DNA of 60,170 bases from Muribaculaceae bacterium (lineage in GTDB: Bacteria > Bacteroidota > Bacteroidia > Bacteroidales > Muribaculaceae). The position numbers and the translations under genes are program-made. Below, one piece after another: positions 50,676 through 60,104 of this stretch; the first letter of the stretch is position 1, and each line of letters begins with the position of its first letter. The notes under the pieces were generated by a model. That model was not told where the DNA came from. It ran no database searches and was given only the letters and a program-made list of their open reading frames with translations. The stretch spans positions 1 to 60,170 of the forward strand of contig JAGBIJ010000049.1 in NCBI GenBank assembly GCA_017935045.1, written 5' to 3'.

Positions 50676-51230
50676 ATGGACTATAGAGCTACCGAATCCC
50701 GGCCCAAATCCGTCTACCGCCACAGTTCCGAACTCGGGCTGTGGATGGGGTTGTATCTGTTTCTTATGTCGGCCTGCCTGCTGGGCAGCATAAGGTTCCA
50801 GCCGCTTGTGCTGCTGATCTTCCCGCTGGGGCTGGGCGCTCCGGTAATGCTCTATTTCCTGCTGCGTCGTGTCTGGCGCCAGGATCCGTCGCTCCACACC
50901 TTCGGCGCCGTCTGGCTGGCCGGTATATGGACATTCATCTTCGGGTCGCTGATATGCGCCATACTGACAGCCGGGTGGATACTGCTGCTGGAGCCGGACT
51001 TCGTCAGCGCATACGCAGCACAGAGTCTGGCCACCATAGAGGGCAGCCCTCTTGCCGGACAATACGCCGCCGAGACCGCGCGGATGCGCTCCATGATACA
51101 GTCCGGAGCGCTCCCCTCCCCTATGCAGTTCATCTTTACGATGATATGGTCCACAGCCTTTTTCGGTTCGATTATATCATTGTTTATAGCCCTGATATTC
51201 AAGGCAAAAGAATTTAAAGTCAAAAACTAA
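50676..51230 (+). CDS. DUF4199 membrane protein
   Basis: A 184-aa inner-membrane protein with four hydrophobic helices (for example GLWMGLYLFLMSACLLGSI and TFIFGSLICAILTAGWILLL), matching the DUF4199 family of Bacteroidota. Function unknown. Its stop codon shares a base with the ATG of the following glycosyltransferase (TAATG), a constant pairing in this phylum that suggests the two proteins work together at the membrane. Confidence 0.82.
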   Translation: MDYRATESRPKSVYRHSSELGLWMGLYLFLMSACLLGSIRFQPLVLLIFPLGLGAPVMLYFLLRRVWRQDPSLHTFGAVWLAGIWTFIFGSLICAILTAGWILLLEPDFVSAYAAQSLATIEGSPLAGQYAAETARMRSMIQSGALPSPMQFIFTMIWSTAFFGSIISLFIALIFKAKEFKVKN

Positions 51231-52180
51231 TGGACATTTCCGTAGTAATACCATTGTATAATGAGGCGGAGTCGCTGCCCGAGCTTACGGCCTGGATTCA
51301 GCGCGTGATGCGGGACAACGGCTTCTCCTACGAGATAATCTTCGTCAACGACGGCAGCACAGACAGCTCCTGGGAGACTATTACCCGCCTGCAAGCCTCC
51401 GACCCCGCCATCCACGGCATCTGCTTCGCCCGCAACTACGGCAAGAGTCCCGCGCTCAACACCGGATTCCGCCGCGTACAGGGCGATGTCGTCATCACTA
51501 TGGACGCCGACCTCCAGGACTCCCCGGACGAGATTCCCGAACTGTACCGGATGATTACCGAGGATGGATACGACCTGGTCAGCGGCTGGAAAAAGAAGCG
51601 CTACGACCCGTTGTCGAAGACCATACCCACCAAGCTCTTCAACGCCACGGCGCGCCGCGTCTCCGGTATCAAGAACCTGCATGACTTCAACTGCGGCCTC
51701 AAAGCATACCGCAACAAGGTGGTAAAACACATAGAAGTCTACGGCGACATGCACCGCTACATCCCCTATCTGGCCAAGAACGCCGGATTCACGCGCATCG
51801 GAGAGAAGGTGGTACAGCACCGCGCCCGCAAATATGGCAAGACCAAATTCGGCCTGGACCGCTTCGTCAACGGATATCTGGACCTCGGCACCCTATGGTT
51901 CCAGAGCCGATTCGGCATCAAGCCCATGCATATCTTCGGTCTGCTCGGCTCGCTGATGTTTTTCCTCGGATTCCTGGCCACTATCGTCATACTGATACTG
52001 AAAGTCATAGCGATGTGTTCCGACTCCTACGACTTCTATGTGACCAATTCCGTCTACTTCTACCTGGGGCTGACGGCCATAGTGACCGGCACGCAGTTCT
52101 TCATGGCTGGCTTCATAGGCGAGCTTATCACTCGCAATTCCGCCGAGCGCAATTCTTACCAGATAGCCGAAGAGTTCTGA
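51230..52180 (+). CDS. GT2 family glycosyltransferase, DPM/ArnC type
   Basis: A 316-aa membrane-bound glycosyltransferase of family 2. The GT-A domain starts ISVVIPLYNEAESLPELTAW; the nucleotide-binding and metal motifs are FVNDGSTDSSWE, NYGKSPALNTGF and ITMDADLQDSP (DxD). Two membrane helices follow (ILGLLGSLMFFLGFLATIVI region and about 270-300). This layout is that of polyprenyl-phosphate sugar transferases, which charge a lipid carrier with a sugar on the inner face. The acceptor pathway is unknown. Confidence 0.92.
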   Translation: MDISVVIPLYNEAESLPELTAWIQRVMRDNGFSYEIIFVNDGSTDSSWETITRLQASDPAIHGICFARNYGKSPALNTGFRRVQGDVVITMDADLQDSPDEIPELYRMITEDGYDLVSGWKKKRYDPLSKTIPTKLFNATARRVSGIKNLHDFNCGLKAYRNKVVKHIEVYGDMHRYIPYLAKNAGFTRIGEKVVQHRARKYGKTKFGLDRFVNGYLDLGTLWFQSRFGIKPMHIFGLLGSLMFFLGFLATIVILILKVIAMCSDSYDFYVTNSVYFYLGLTAIVTGTQFFMAGFIGELITRNSAERNSYQIAEEF

Positions 52181-52689
52181 TGTCACGCTCCGCTCTAATA
52201 TCGGTCACAGCCTTACTGGGAGCGCTGCTCGCCTCCTGTGCCAACTCCGACTGCCAGGACTACCGCACTACCCTGCCGCTGGCCAGCTTCTACACCGACA
52301 CCGGATCCGGAGCGCCGCAACAGGTGGCGTTTGACTCCATCACTGTCGCGGGCGTCGGCGTGCCCTCGGACTCACTGCTGCTGGACAACGCCCGCCAGGC
52401 CTCCGAGACATTTCTGCCTCTTGACCCTGCGCGCCGCAGCTGCTCCTTTGCCCTGATCTACTCCATGCGGCCCCTGATGGCCGACACTGTCACGATAGCA
52501 TATACTCCGCGGCCACATTTCGCATCGGCCGAGTGCGGGGTAGTATATTACTACGACATCGAGGCCCTTGACCACACCTCGCTGCTCATCGACTCCGTCA
52601 GCTGCCTGACCGACCCGGTTACCAACCGCCCCGTAGAGAATTTCCGCATCTATTTCCACTACAATCCGGCTCCCGACCCACTGCCATGA
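52180..52689 (+). CDS. DUF6452 family lipoprotein
   Basis: A 169-aa exported protein beginning at ATG 52180, which shares a base with the glycosyltransferase stop (TGATG). The frame is open far upstream but that part is antiparallel to nothing and lies inside the glycosyltransferase. The signal peptide ends at a lipobox LLASC (Cys20). The mature part has CQDYRTTLPLASFYTDTG and the late ECGVVYYYDIEALDHTSLLI, as in DUF6452 proteins, a Bacteroidota family of unknown function. Confidence 0.75.
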   Translation: MSRSALISVTALLGALLASCANSDCQDYRTTLPLASFYTDTGSGAPQQVAFDSITVAGVGVPSDSLLLDNARQASETFLPLDPARRSCSFALIYSMRPLMADTVTIAYTPRPHFASAECGVVYYYDIEALDHTSLLIDSVSCLTDPVTNRPVENFRIYFHYNPAPDPLP

Positions 52690-53531
52690 CCAGACTGACC
52701 GCCCGCTTACTACCCCTTCTTGCCTCTCTCTGCTGCGCCGCCAGTCTCTACGCGCAGCGCGAGGTCACGCCTGTAGAGTCAGACGACAAAAAGCCGGCCG
52801 TACCCGTGCTACACTACTACGACAAGCACGGAAATCCGCTCGACGAGCCGGTATTGTTTCTGGCCACACTCGACACCGTCGCTCCGGCCAAAGTAAACGC
52901 CCGTCCCGTTTACCCCACACTGACCGCCGTAGAGTTCGGCCTGAATTTCTTCGACGCCATCACAGCCATTACCGGACAAAAATACGGCGGAGCCGACCTT
53001 ACCGCCACCCTGTCACTCTGGAACTGGCTCATGCCCGCCGTAGAGCTTGGCCTGGGAGGCGCCGACAATACTCCCAAAGGCAACAACTATACCTATAAGT
53101 CCGGACCCTCGTTCTATATGAAAATAGGCGCCGACTACAATTTCCTGTATAAAAGCAACCCCGACTACCGCCTCATCGCCGGCCTACGGCTCGGCGTCAG
53201 CCCCTTCTCCTACCGGCTGACCGATGTCTCCATATCCCCCGGCTACTGGGGCGACGCCGAGTCCATAAATCTGCCGGCGCAGTCCTCTACCGCACTGTAT
53301 GGCGAAATCCTGCTTGGCCTGCGTGTCAGGATATGGAAAGCCTGGTCCCTGGGATGGTCCATAAGATTCCACCATCTTTTCCACACATCAGGCGGAGATG
53401 CCGGCCAGCCATGGTATATACCGGGCATGGGCGCCAAAGGCTCTAAAATCGGCGCCACCTTCTCCGTGGCATACACGCTTCCGTTGGGAAAACGAACTGA
53501 GGTTCAACACGAAAACACAGAAAAACAGTAG
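52686..53531 (+). CDS. DUF6048 family outer-membrane-like protein
   Basis: A 281-aa exported protein with a signal peptide (LLPLLASLCCAASLYA). Many amphipathic strands (FGLNFFDAITAITGQKYGGA, FYMKIGADYNFLYKSN, ALYGEILLGLRVRIWKAWSL) indicate a small beta barrel in the outer membrane, consistent with DUF6048. It overlaps the DUF6452 gene by 4 nt. Together the four genes from 50676 form one tight operon, so a shared envelope function with the glycosyltransferase is likely but unproven. Confidence 0.78.
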   Translation: MTRLTARLLPLLASLCCAASLYAQREVTPVESDDKKPAVPVLHYYDKHGNPLDEPVLFLATLDTVAPAKVNARPVYPTLTAVEFGLNFFDAITAITGQKYGGADLTATLSLWNWLMPAVELGLGGADNTPKGNNYTYKSGPSFYMKIGADYNFLYKSNPDYRLIAGLRLGVSPFSYRLTDVSISPGYWGDAESINLPAQSSTALYGEILLGLRVRIWKAWSLGWSIRFHHLFHTSGGDAGQPWYIPGMGAKGSKIGATFSVAYTLPLGKRTEVQHENTEKQ

Positions 53532-53601
53532 CCCGAGTCTCCTGATACATTGAATACACGCCCGAATACCCGATTATTTTTTAAAAAAATTTCGCAAAAA
53601 A

Positions 53602-53633
53602 TTTGTACCATTAAAAAAAAGCCCCTATATTTG
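53602..53633 (+). promoter_or_regulatory. Promoter of the secreted protein at 53740
   Basis: TTTG at 53602-53605 and TATATTTG at 53626-53633 with a 20-nt spacer match the consensus exactly. The leader is about 100 nt. Confidence 0.75.
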
Positions 53634-53739
53634 CGGTCGGAAATGTCGCTGACAGCCGATGCCGGACCTGCAGCAGACATTTGAATTTACTACATCTTCT
53701 AAGTATATCGTATCAACTAATTATAAACACAACGAGAAA

Positions 53740-55461
53740 ATGAAAAAATTCTACACCCTTCTCGCCGGATTACTGATGGCCGGTAGCGCATCCGCTATCG
53801 TTACCACTACAGCTACGGTGAAGAACGTCGACATGAGCCAGCTCAAGTCGAAGATTGAGTCCGTAGAGAGATATGGACTCAAAAGTGAGACAGTCGCCCT
53901 GCCCGAAGGCATGCAGCGCGCAGTGGACGCCACCGGCACTCAGTGGTCGGTCATGATATCTTTGCTCGAACCTATGACCGAAGTCTTGCAAGGAATCAAT
54001 GAGTTCCGCGAGTATCCTTTCTATCTGATGTACATGAACGTTCAGTGCATGGACGCTTCCAACAACCGCTTCCCTTTCTATATCTCATGGCCTTCTAAAG
54101 TAGCCGCCAAAGCTCTTGAGTCCGACGCACTGTATAAGGAATTATACAGAGAGATCGAGGGTGGACAGGAAATCATAGAATCAGCAGCTCTCAAGTATTT
54201 TGATACTCTGGAGGACGCCTACGCACCTGCTGACTACGAGGAGGTAGCTAAAGTATTCGAAGACGGAGTGGTACAACTGCAGATGCTGCCCTATGTATAC
54301 TATCGCCCCTTTATTGTTCCGAGCGGTATTTTTGGCGCTAAGTTGAATTGGAACGGCGGCGAATATCTCTGCATGGGCGCTGTAGAGGTCGGAACTGCAG
54401 GTAACTCCCAGCTTGACTATACCAATGCCACCACTATCGAATGGCGCGGACTTGACTCCGAGACCAGCGACATCGAGCTTGACATAAACGCCCCTTACTG
54501 CAAATTCATTCAGCAACCGACCGGTGTGCTTGTTGAAGATGGCGGCCGTGTAGGTATCGCTGCTGTCCAGCTCAGCGGCACAGCTCTGATTTTCGGTTTC
54601 GCCAACCTTACATTTGATCAGATTCAGGAAGTCCACATATTCAACGTAGGCCGCATCACTTACGGTACAAGTCCCGAATCATGGCTCTATCCTACCGCAT
54701 TTGATCCTTTGAACCAATATTTCCTCTGCTGGTGCCATTCCACTATGACTTACATGGCTCGCAATTCATCTACGGAAGAAGAAATGCAGAACTTTACAAA
54801 CAACACTCTTCCTCAGGAAGAGAATTTCGGACTTGGCGCTCCCGGTTGGGCTACAGACGAAAACTACGAACTCACATACATGAAAGCTGCGCTTTGGGCT
54901 CCTGAAAACAGCGAGAATCCTTATGGTCTCTGGAAAATGCCCACAGCGAAGTATGAGACAAACTCCGCAACAGGTTCCATCCGTTACCTGAGCGCTCCTG
55001 CTCCTCACGAGCTTATCCAGCCTCTTAACTGCGATGCCGGTATCCACGACGGATTCTCTGGTATGTACTCCGGCTACCGCGCGGCTGCAGAACCCGAGCG
55101 TTCCTGGATTGGTATCGGTGACAAGAACTATGGCTTCAACTTCAAATACGCTACTGGCCTGACCGGTGATTATTATATTTCCGGCAACTTCAAGGGCAAT
55201 ATCATCTACCACCCCACCCCCAACAAATGGGTAGACGAGATGGTGGCTCTCCCCGCCGTAGGCAATATCGAGGCCGACGCTATCAATCAGGGTGACAACA
55301 GCGGGTCTGTCGAAGGCGTAATCAGCAACTCTCCCGTTGTAAGCTCCACTTACTACAACCTGCAGGGTCAGCGTATCTCCAACGCTCCTGAGAACGGTAT
55401 CTACATCGTCCGCAACGTGAAGGCTGACGGCACTGTAGAAGCTGTAAAGGTCGTAAAGTAA
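53740..55461 (+). CDS. Secreted protein with sorting-type tail, unknown
   Basis: A 573-aa exported protein. The start at 53740 is chosen for its signal peptide (FYTLLAGLLMAGSASA); the frame is open 27 codons further up. The body is beta-rich (PFIVPSGIFGAKLNWNGGEY, GLTGDYYISGNFKGNIIYH) without catalytic motifs I know. The C-terminus YYNLQGQRISNAPENGIYIV is a sorting-type tail shared with the proteins at 14428 and 22975. A perfect promoter, a 100-nt leader and a strong terminator suggest high expression; it may be an abundant surface or vesicle protein. Confidence 0.8.
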   Translation: MKKFYTLLAGLLMAGSASAIVTTTATVKNVDMSQLKSKIESVERYGLKSETVALPEGMQRAVDATGTQWSVMISLLEPMTEVLQGINEFREYPFYLMYMNVQCMDASNNRFPFYISWPSKVAAKALESDALYKELYREIEGGQEIIESAALKYFDTLEDAYAPADYEEVAKVFEDGVVQLQMLPYVYYRPFIVPSGIFGAKLNWNGGEYLCMGAVEVGTAGNSQLDYTNATTIEWRGLDSETSDIELDINAPYCKFIQQPTGVLVEDGGRVGIAAVQLSGTALIFGFANLTFDQIQEVHIFNVGRITYGTSPESWLYPTAFDPLNQYFLCWCHSTMTYMARNSSTEEEMQNFTNNTLPQEENFGLGAPGWATDENYELTYMKAALWAPENSENPYGLWKMPTAKYETNSATGSIRYLSAPAPHELIQPLNCDAGIHDGFSGMYSGYRAAAEPERSWIGIGDKNYGFNFKYATGLTGDYYISGNFKGNIIYHPTPNKWVDEMVALPAVGNIEADAINQGDNSGSVEGVISNSPVVSSTYYNLQGQRISNAPENGIYIVRNVKADGTVEAVKVVK

Positions 55462-55489
55462 TCTGAACGACAACACAACCCCATAACGA

Positions 55490-55520
55490 GGGGCAGACCT
55501 GCCGGGTCTGCCCCTTTTTC
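55490..55520 (+). terminator. Strong intrinsic terminator
   Basis: GGGGCAGACC (55490-55499) pairs with GGTCTGCCCC (55505-55514), followed by five T. Confidence 0.92.
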
Positions 55521-55537
55521 TTTGTCTGAAGCGGGAT

Positions 55538-55568
55538 TTTGCCGCGTCACATCTTTTTAGTAATTTTG
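55538..55568 (+). promoter_or_regulatory. Promoter abutting the TonB receptor start
   Basis: TTTG at 55538-55541 and TAATTTTG at 55561-55568 are 19 nt apart. The expected transcript start (about 55575) falls next to the ATG at 55577, so the mRNA would be leaderless or nearly so. Confidence 0.65.
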
Positions 55569-55576
55569 CCACGTTT

Positions 55577-57688
55577 ATGTACGTATGTCTCCGTCATATA
55601 TGCTTGATCGCGGCGTTCATGGCCTCAGTGTCCGTCCAGGCCTATGGCCACGGTGCGGTATCGCGGCATGCCGCGACACCGGCTGCTTCCTGCTCAATCA
55701 GACCTGACAGCACGGCTACTCTGCCAGAGGCGGAGGTAACGGCGTCGGCTGCCGCCCCCGGCGTTGTCGCGCCCCAGACACTGCATGGAGCGGATCTGGA
55801 GAAACTCAACGCCCACTCCGTGGCCGACGCGCTCCGCTATTTTTCCGGAGTCCAGATAAAGGATTACGGCGGTGTGGGAGGAGTGAAAACCATCGACATA
55901 CGCTCCATGGGCTCGCATCATACCGGAGTGTTTTACGACGGTCTGCAACTCGGCAACGCGCAGAACGGACAGATAGACCTCGGACGCTATTCGCTGGACA
56001 ACATAGAGGAGATAAGTCTGTACAACGGGCAGAAAAGCCGGATATTCCAGCCGGCACGCGACTTCGCAGCCGGGTCGGCCATCTACATACGCAGCCGCCG
56101 TCCACGTTTCGACGCGGGCAGACGCTTCAATCTGACAGCACGATTCCGCACCGGTTCATTCGGCCTGGTCAATCCGGGCTTCAACGCCGACTGGAAGGTC
56201 TCTGACGCGGTCTCGCTGACGGTTTCGGCTGAATATACATACGCCACGGGGCGCTATCGCTTCCGCTACCGCAAGATGTATTCCGACGGCACCGTGGCCT
56301 GGGACACGACGGCTACACGCCGCAACGGCGACATACACGCGCTGCGCCTGGAGGCCGGCGCATACGGAACCATGAACCGGGGGCAATGGCAGGCCAAGGC
56401 TTATTATTATGACTCGGACCGGGGAATACCAGGCGCTATCGTCAACAACGTATGGAAAAATTCACAACGCCAGTGGGACCGCAACTTTTTCGTGCAGGGC
56501 AGCCTGCAGCGGCGCGAATCAGAGCGGTATGAATGGATGGCCAACGCCAAATACGCACGCGACCGCATGCACTATCTGAATCCCGACACCACGCTGATGT
56601 ATATAGACAATACGTTTCATCAGGACGAGCTCTACATATCGACCACCCATAAGCTGACCATTATCCCGGGCTGGGATGCCGCGCTGGCCGCCGACTGGGT
56701 GCATAATTACCTCAGTTCAGACATGACCAATTTCCTCTTTCCGCGCCGCGATATGCTTCTCGGCTCCGTGGCCACATCTCTTGATATGGGCGACTTCAAG
56801 GCTCAGGCCGGATTGTTGATAAACTACGTGCGCGACACGCGGCTGCGCAATCCCGCCGACCGGCATGGGCCGCGCGACCCGAAGAGCTGGCACAGACTGA
56901 CCCCTTCGGTATTCGTCGCATGGGCTCCGGCAGCTTGTCCGGAGCTGTCGCTTCATGCCTTTTTCAAGCAGATATTCCGCATGCCTACGTTCAACGACCT
57001 GTACTATACAGACATCGGCAACGCAGATCTGCGTCCCGAGCGGGCCACGCAGTGGGACCTGGGAGCGGCATGGTCGCGCAGCGGCATCTGCGGGCCGGGA
57101 GAGATACGCGTAAGCGCAGACGGATACTACAATCTGATAAGCGACAAAATCATAGCCGTGCCCAAGGGTACCGGACAATACCGGTGGATGATGATGAACA
57201 TAGGGCGCGTACGTATTCTCGGCGCCGAAGCCAATGCCGATCTTACCGTCTTCCCGCTCCACGCCCTGGACTCGCCGGCAAGCGAACTGCGGCTGCACGG
57301 TCGGTTCAGCTATACCTATCAGCGTGCGCGTGACTACAGCGACCCTGCCGACTGCCTGGACGCCGCCGGCACCTACAAGGGGCAGATAGCCTATATACCG
57401 CTGCACAGCTTCTCGATAGCGGCCGATGCCGAATGGCGCGACCTGCGTCTGAACTACAGCTTCATCTATGCCGGCAAACGATGGCAAAACTCGTCGAACA
57501 TTCCGGAAAATCTGGTTCAGCCCTGGTATACGCACGATATCTCGGCGGCCTACACGCTGAGGCTGAGACACTGCCAGGCCGGCATACAGCTTGAGGTCAA
57601 CAATCTGCTTGACCAGCAGTATGAAGTGATAGCCAACTATCCCATGCCCGGCCGCAATTACCGACTGACCCTTTCATTTATCCTCTGA
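55577..57688 (+). CDS. btuB: TonB-dependent receptor, BtuB-like
   Basis: A 703-aa outer-membrane receptor. A signal peptide (HICLIAAFMASVSVQA) is followed by a plug domain: LPEAEVTASA (TonB-box region), HSVADALRYFSGVQIKDYGG, KTIDIRSMGSHHTGVFYDGL and IEEISLYNGQ. The rest is a 22-strand-type barrel ending in GRNYRLTLSFIL with terminal aromatic/hydrophobic residues. The plug sequence and the downstream BtuG-like lipoprotein, 2 nt away, point to cobalamin or corrinoid uptake. Unlike many B12 transport genes it has no room for a cobalamin riboswitch. A start at ATG 55619 would leave an incomplete signal peptide. Confidence 0.82.
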   Translation: MYVCLRHICLIAAFMASVSVQAYGHGAVSRHAATPAASCSIRPDSTATLPEAEVTASAAAPGVVAPQTLHGADLEKLNAHSVADALRYFSGVQIKDYGGVGGVKTIDIRSMGSHHTGVFYDGLQLGNAQNGQIDLGRYSLDNIEEISLYNGQKSRIFQPARDFAAGSAIYIRSRRPRFDAGRRFNLTARFRTGSFGLVNPGFNADWKVSDAVSLTVSAEYTYATGRYRFRYRKMYSDGTVAWDTTATRRNGDIHALRLEAGAYGTMNRGQWQAKAYYYDSDRGIPGAIVNNVWKNSQRQWDRNFFVQGSLQRRESERYEWMANAKYARDRMHYLNPDTTLMYIDNTFHQDELYISTTHKLTIIPGWDAALAADWVHNYLSSDMTNFLFPRRDMLLGSVATSLDMGDFKAQAGLLINYVRDTRLRNPADRHGPRDPKSWHRLTPSVFVAWAPAACPELSLHAFFKQIFRMPTFNDLYYTDIGNADLRPERATQWDLGAAWSRSGICGPGEIRVSADGYYNLISDKIIAVPKGTGQYRWMMMNIGRVRILGAEANADLTVFPLHALDSPASELRLHGRFSYTYQRARDYSDPADCLDAAGTYKGQIAYIPLHSFSIAADAEWRDLRLNYSFIYAGKRWQNSSNIPENLVQPWYTHDISAAYTLRLRHCQAGIQLEVNNLLDQQYEVIANYPMPGRNYRLTLSFIL

Positions 57689-57690
57689 CC

Positions 57691-58827
57691 ATGAAAAAGC
57701 CGTACATACTGTTACTGAGCATACTCCTGACGCTGCTGACCGCATGCCGGGAAGATGATGTCATATATATCCCGGACCGGATTCCATCAGGCCAGCCGCA
57801 GCTTACTTCCGTAGCCGGCTTCTATCTGCTGAACGAAGGCAATATGGGCACCAACAAGAGTACTCTTGACTTTTACGACATGCAGACAGCCCTATACCAC
57901 CGCAATATCTATGCCTCAATCAATCCTGACGTGCCCAAGGAACTCGGAGACGTAGGCAACGACCTGGAAATCTACGGCTCGCGGCTCTACGCCGTGGTCA
58001 ACTGTTCGAACAAGGTGGAGGTAATGGACGCCGCCACGTGCCGGCGCATAGGCCAGATAGAGATACCCAACTGCCGATATCTGGCTTTCCATGACGGATA
58101 CGCCTATGTGACGTCGTACGCCGGCCCTGTGGAAATACGTCCGGATTATACGCAGCGCGGATTCGTGGCGAAAGTAGACACAGCCACCCTGCAGGTCGTG
58201 GACCGCTGTCTGGTAGGCTTCCAGCCCGACGGCATCGCCGTAAGCGGCGACCGCCTGTATGTATGCAATTCAGGCGGCTACATGACGCCGAACTACGAGA
58301 ATACGGTGTCGGAGATAGACATAGCCACTTTCCGGGAGACACGACGCATACCGATAGCCATCAATCTGAACCAGATAGTGGCCGACCAAAGGGGGCGGCT
58401 GTGGATATCCTCACGAGGCGACTACTTCGACACCGAAGCTGCGCTCTATTGCTACGACACGCGCAAGAACCGCGTGGAGGCCCGGCTGGACCTATGCCCT
58501 TCGTCGCTGTGGCTGGACGGCAGCATGCTGTACGTCACGGGTGTATCCTACGCCGGGGCATCGCTGCAGGCCGAACGCACTTATGCCGTAATCGACACGG
58601 ATACGGGGGAAATCTGCAATCCGATGTTCATAACCGACGGCTCGCAGACCGACATACGCATACCCTACAGCGTGGCGGTCAACCCCGTAAGCAAAGAAAT
58701 ATATGTGACCGACGCACGCACCTACGTCAATCCGGGCTATCTGCACTGCTACAGCCCCCAGGGCGTACGCCAATGGTCGGTACGCACCGGCGACATTCCG
58801 GCCCACTTCGCCTTTCTTCCCCGATAA
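57691..58827 (+). CDS. btuG: BtuG-like surface beta-propeller lipoprotein (DUF5074)
   Basis: A 378-aa lipoprotein with lipobox LLTAC (Cys19) followed by acidic REDD, which fits surface export. The mature protein is a seven-bladed YncE-like propeller; repeated blade motifs include NKVEVMDAATCRRIGQIEI, GFVAKVDTATLQVVDRCLVG, NTVSEIDIATFRETRRIPI and YAVIDTDTG. BtuG proteins of gut Bacteroides capture vitamin B12 with very high affinity and hand it to BtuB. Position 2 nt after the TonB receptor supports this. Binding of B12 itself is inferred. Confidence 0.8.
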   Translation: MKKPYILLLSILLTLLTACREDDVIYIPDRIPSGQPQLTSVAGFYLLNEGNMGTNKSTLDFYDMQTALYHRNIYASINPDVPKELGDVGNDLEIYGSRLYAVVNCSNKVEVMDAATCRRIGQIEIPNCRYLAFHDGYAYVTSYAGPVEIRPDYTQRGFVAKVDTATLQVVDRCLVGFQPDGIAVSGDRLYVCNSGGYMTPNYENTVSEIDIATFRETRRIPIAINLNQIVADQRGRLWISSRGDYFDTEAALYCYDTRKNRVEARLDLCPSSLWLDGSMLYVTGVSYAGASLQAERTYAVIDTDTGEICNPMFITDGSQTDIRIPYSVAVNPVSKEIYVTDARTYVNPGYLHCYSPQGVRQWSVRTGDIPAHFAFLPR

Positions 58828-58841
58828 TCTTATAAAGAAGA

Positions 58842-58869
58842 TACCCGGAGACGCTTCCGCCTCCGGGTA
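58842..58869. terminator. Terminator between btuG-like gene and mdh
   Basis: TACCCGGAG (58842-58850) pairs with CTCCGGGTA (58861-58869) between convergent genes. Confidence 0.75.
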
Positions 58870-58887
58870 CCCGACAGTCAAATTTTC

Positions 58888-59901
58888 TTAACCTACTTTT
58901 TCGTCAAGCCAGGGATTGATGGCCTTCCAGTCAGCCACGGGCGGCATGATGCCCAGCGAGATTACCTCGTCGCGCAGAGCGCACAGGTGCTTGTAGCTGG
59001 CGTCGAGGGCGGCTTCCTCGTCGGGAGTGCCTTTCACGGGCTGGATGACGGCGCCATCTTTTGTAAGCAGCGTCTCCATCGCCATCATTATGTGCGAGAA
59101 GCGGTCGTTGTTGACGTATGTGCCGACAGGCCAGCGGAACGGCTTGCCACCCATAGCGGCGGCTATCATCTCCATGCTCAGATACGCGGGACTCTGGAAA
59201 GAGCTGCGGCCGCGCAGGTCGATGATGTTCTTTCCGCCTTGCACTACACGATGCTTGACCTCGGCCCATGCCTCGTCGGGGAAACGCGGTGTGCCTATCA
59301 GCTCATTGAGCGGCTGGCCGGCAACCATGGCAGTGGAGGCGAAGACCGCCATCTGCTCGCCGTGCCCGCCGTAAGTGCGGCAGCCCGTGATATCGTCGGC
59401 AGGAAGATGGAAATACTTGGCAAGCTCGCTGCGCAGACGAGTGGAGTCGAGCGCCGCCAGGGTAGTGACCTGACCCGGCTTCAGTCCCGAATACAACAGC
59501 GTGATAAGACCGGTAATGTCGGCTGGATTGAAGATGACCACTATGTGCTTCACATCGGGACAATACTTCTTCACATCCTTGCCGAACTGCTCGGCTATGG
59601 CAGCATTGCCCTTGAGCAGATCCTCGCGTGTCATACCGGCCTTACGGGCGGCGCCGCCTGAATTGACTATATATTTGGCGTCTTTCAGGGCGACATCCAC
59701 CTTATCGGTAAAAGTCACTTCAGCACCCTCAAAACCGCAGTGACGCAACTCCTCAGCCACACCTTCAAGGGCCGGAAGGTAAGGGTCGTAAAGGCAGATA
59801 TTGGGGGTCAAATTCATCATCAGCGCTGTCTGCGCCATGTTGCTGCCGATCATGCCGGCCGCGCCGACTATGACCAGCTTCTCTTTCGTAAGATATTCCA
59901 T
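58888..59901 (-). CDS. mdh: Malate dehydrogenase
   Basis: A 337-aa NAD-dependent dehydrogenase of the lactate/malate family, catalysing malate to oxaloacetate. The nucleotide-binding Rossmann start is VIVGAAGMIGSNMAQ; substrate-binding arginines are in SGGAARKAGMTREDLL and DSTRLRSELA, and the catalytic His is in YGGHGEQM. The sequence is of the divergent type found in Bacteroidales rather than the E. coli type. It is transcribed alone. Confidence 0.9.
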   Translation of the reverse strand: MEYLTKEKLVIVGAAGMIGSNMAQTALMMNLTPNICLYDPYLPALEGVAEELRHCGFEGAEVTFTDKVDVALKDAKYIVNSGGAARKAGMTREDLLKGNAAIAEQFGKDVKKYCPDVKHIVVIFNPADITGLITLLYSGLKPGQVTTLAALDSTRLRSELAKYFHLPADDITGCRTYGGHGEQMAVFASTAMVAGQPLNELIGTPRFPDEAWAEVKHRVVQGGKNIIDLRGRSSFQSPAYLSMEMIAAAMGGKPFRWPVGTYVNNDRFSHIMMAMETLLTKDGAVIQPVKGTPDEEAALDASYKHLCALRDEVISLGIMPPVADWKAINPWLDEKVG

Positions 59902-60072
59902 AATATATTCGTTCTAAGATTTATGTGATTATATACATTTTCAACACACTGACGTGCCAAATGTTCATTGCACACGTTCATTCCCCGGCATTATAAACAG
60001 AAAATCTCAATACGCTCACAGACAACATCCACGGCTCTTTCATTTAAACTAAAATAAAGAGCACATCCTCCC

Positions 60073-60104
60073 TTACCCGCTTCAGTCCGGAGCGGGTAAT
60101 TTTT
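60073..60104 (+). terminator. Terminator-like hairpin without a gene in the window
   Basis: TTACCCGCT (60073-60081) pairs with AGCGGGTAA (60091-60099), followed by five T on the plus strand. No plus-strand gene ends here, so it may end a small RNA from the mdh upstream region or act as an isolated barrier. Confidence 0.6.

Noticed and set aside
55521-55576. Cobalamin riboswitch before the BtuB-like gene
   Set aside because: Only about 55 nt lie between the preceding terminator and the start codon, too few for the aptamer, and the promoter sits at the start codon.
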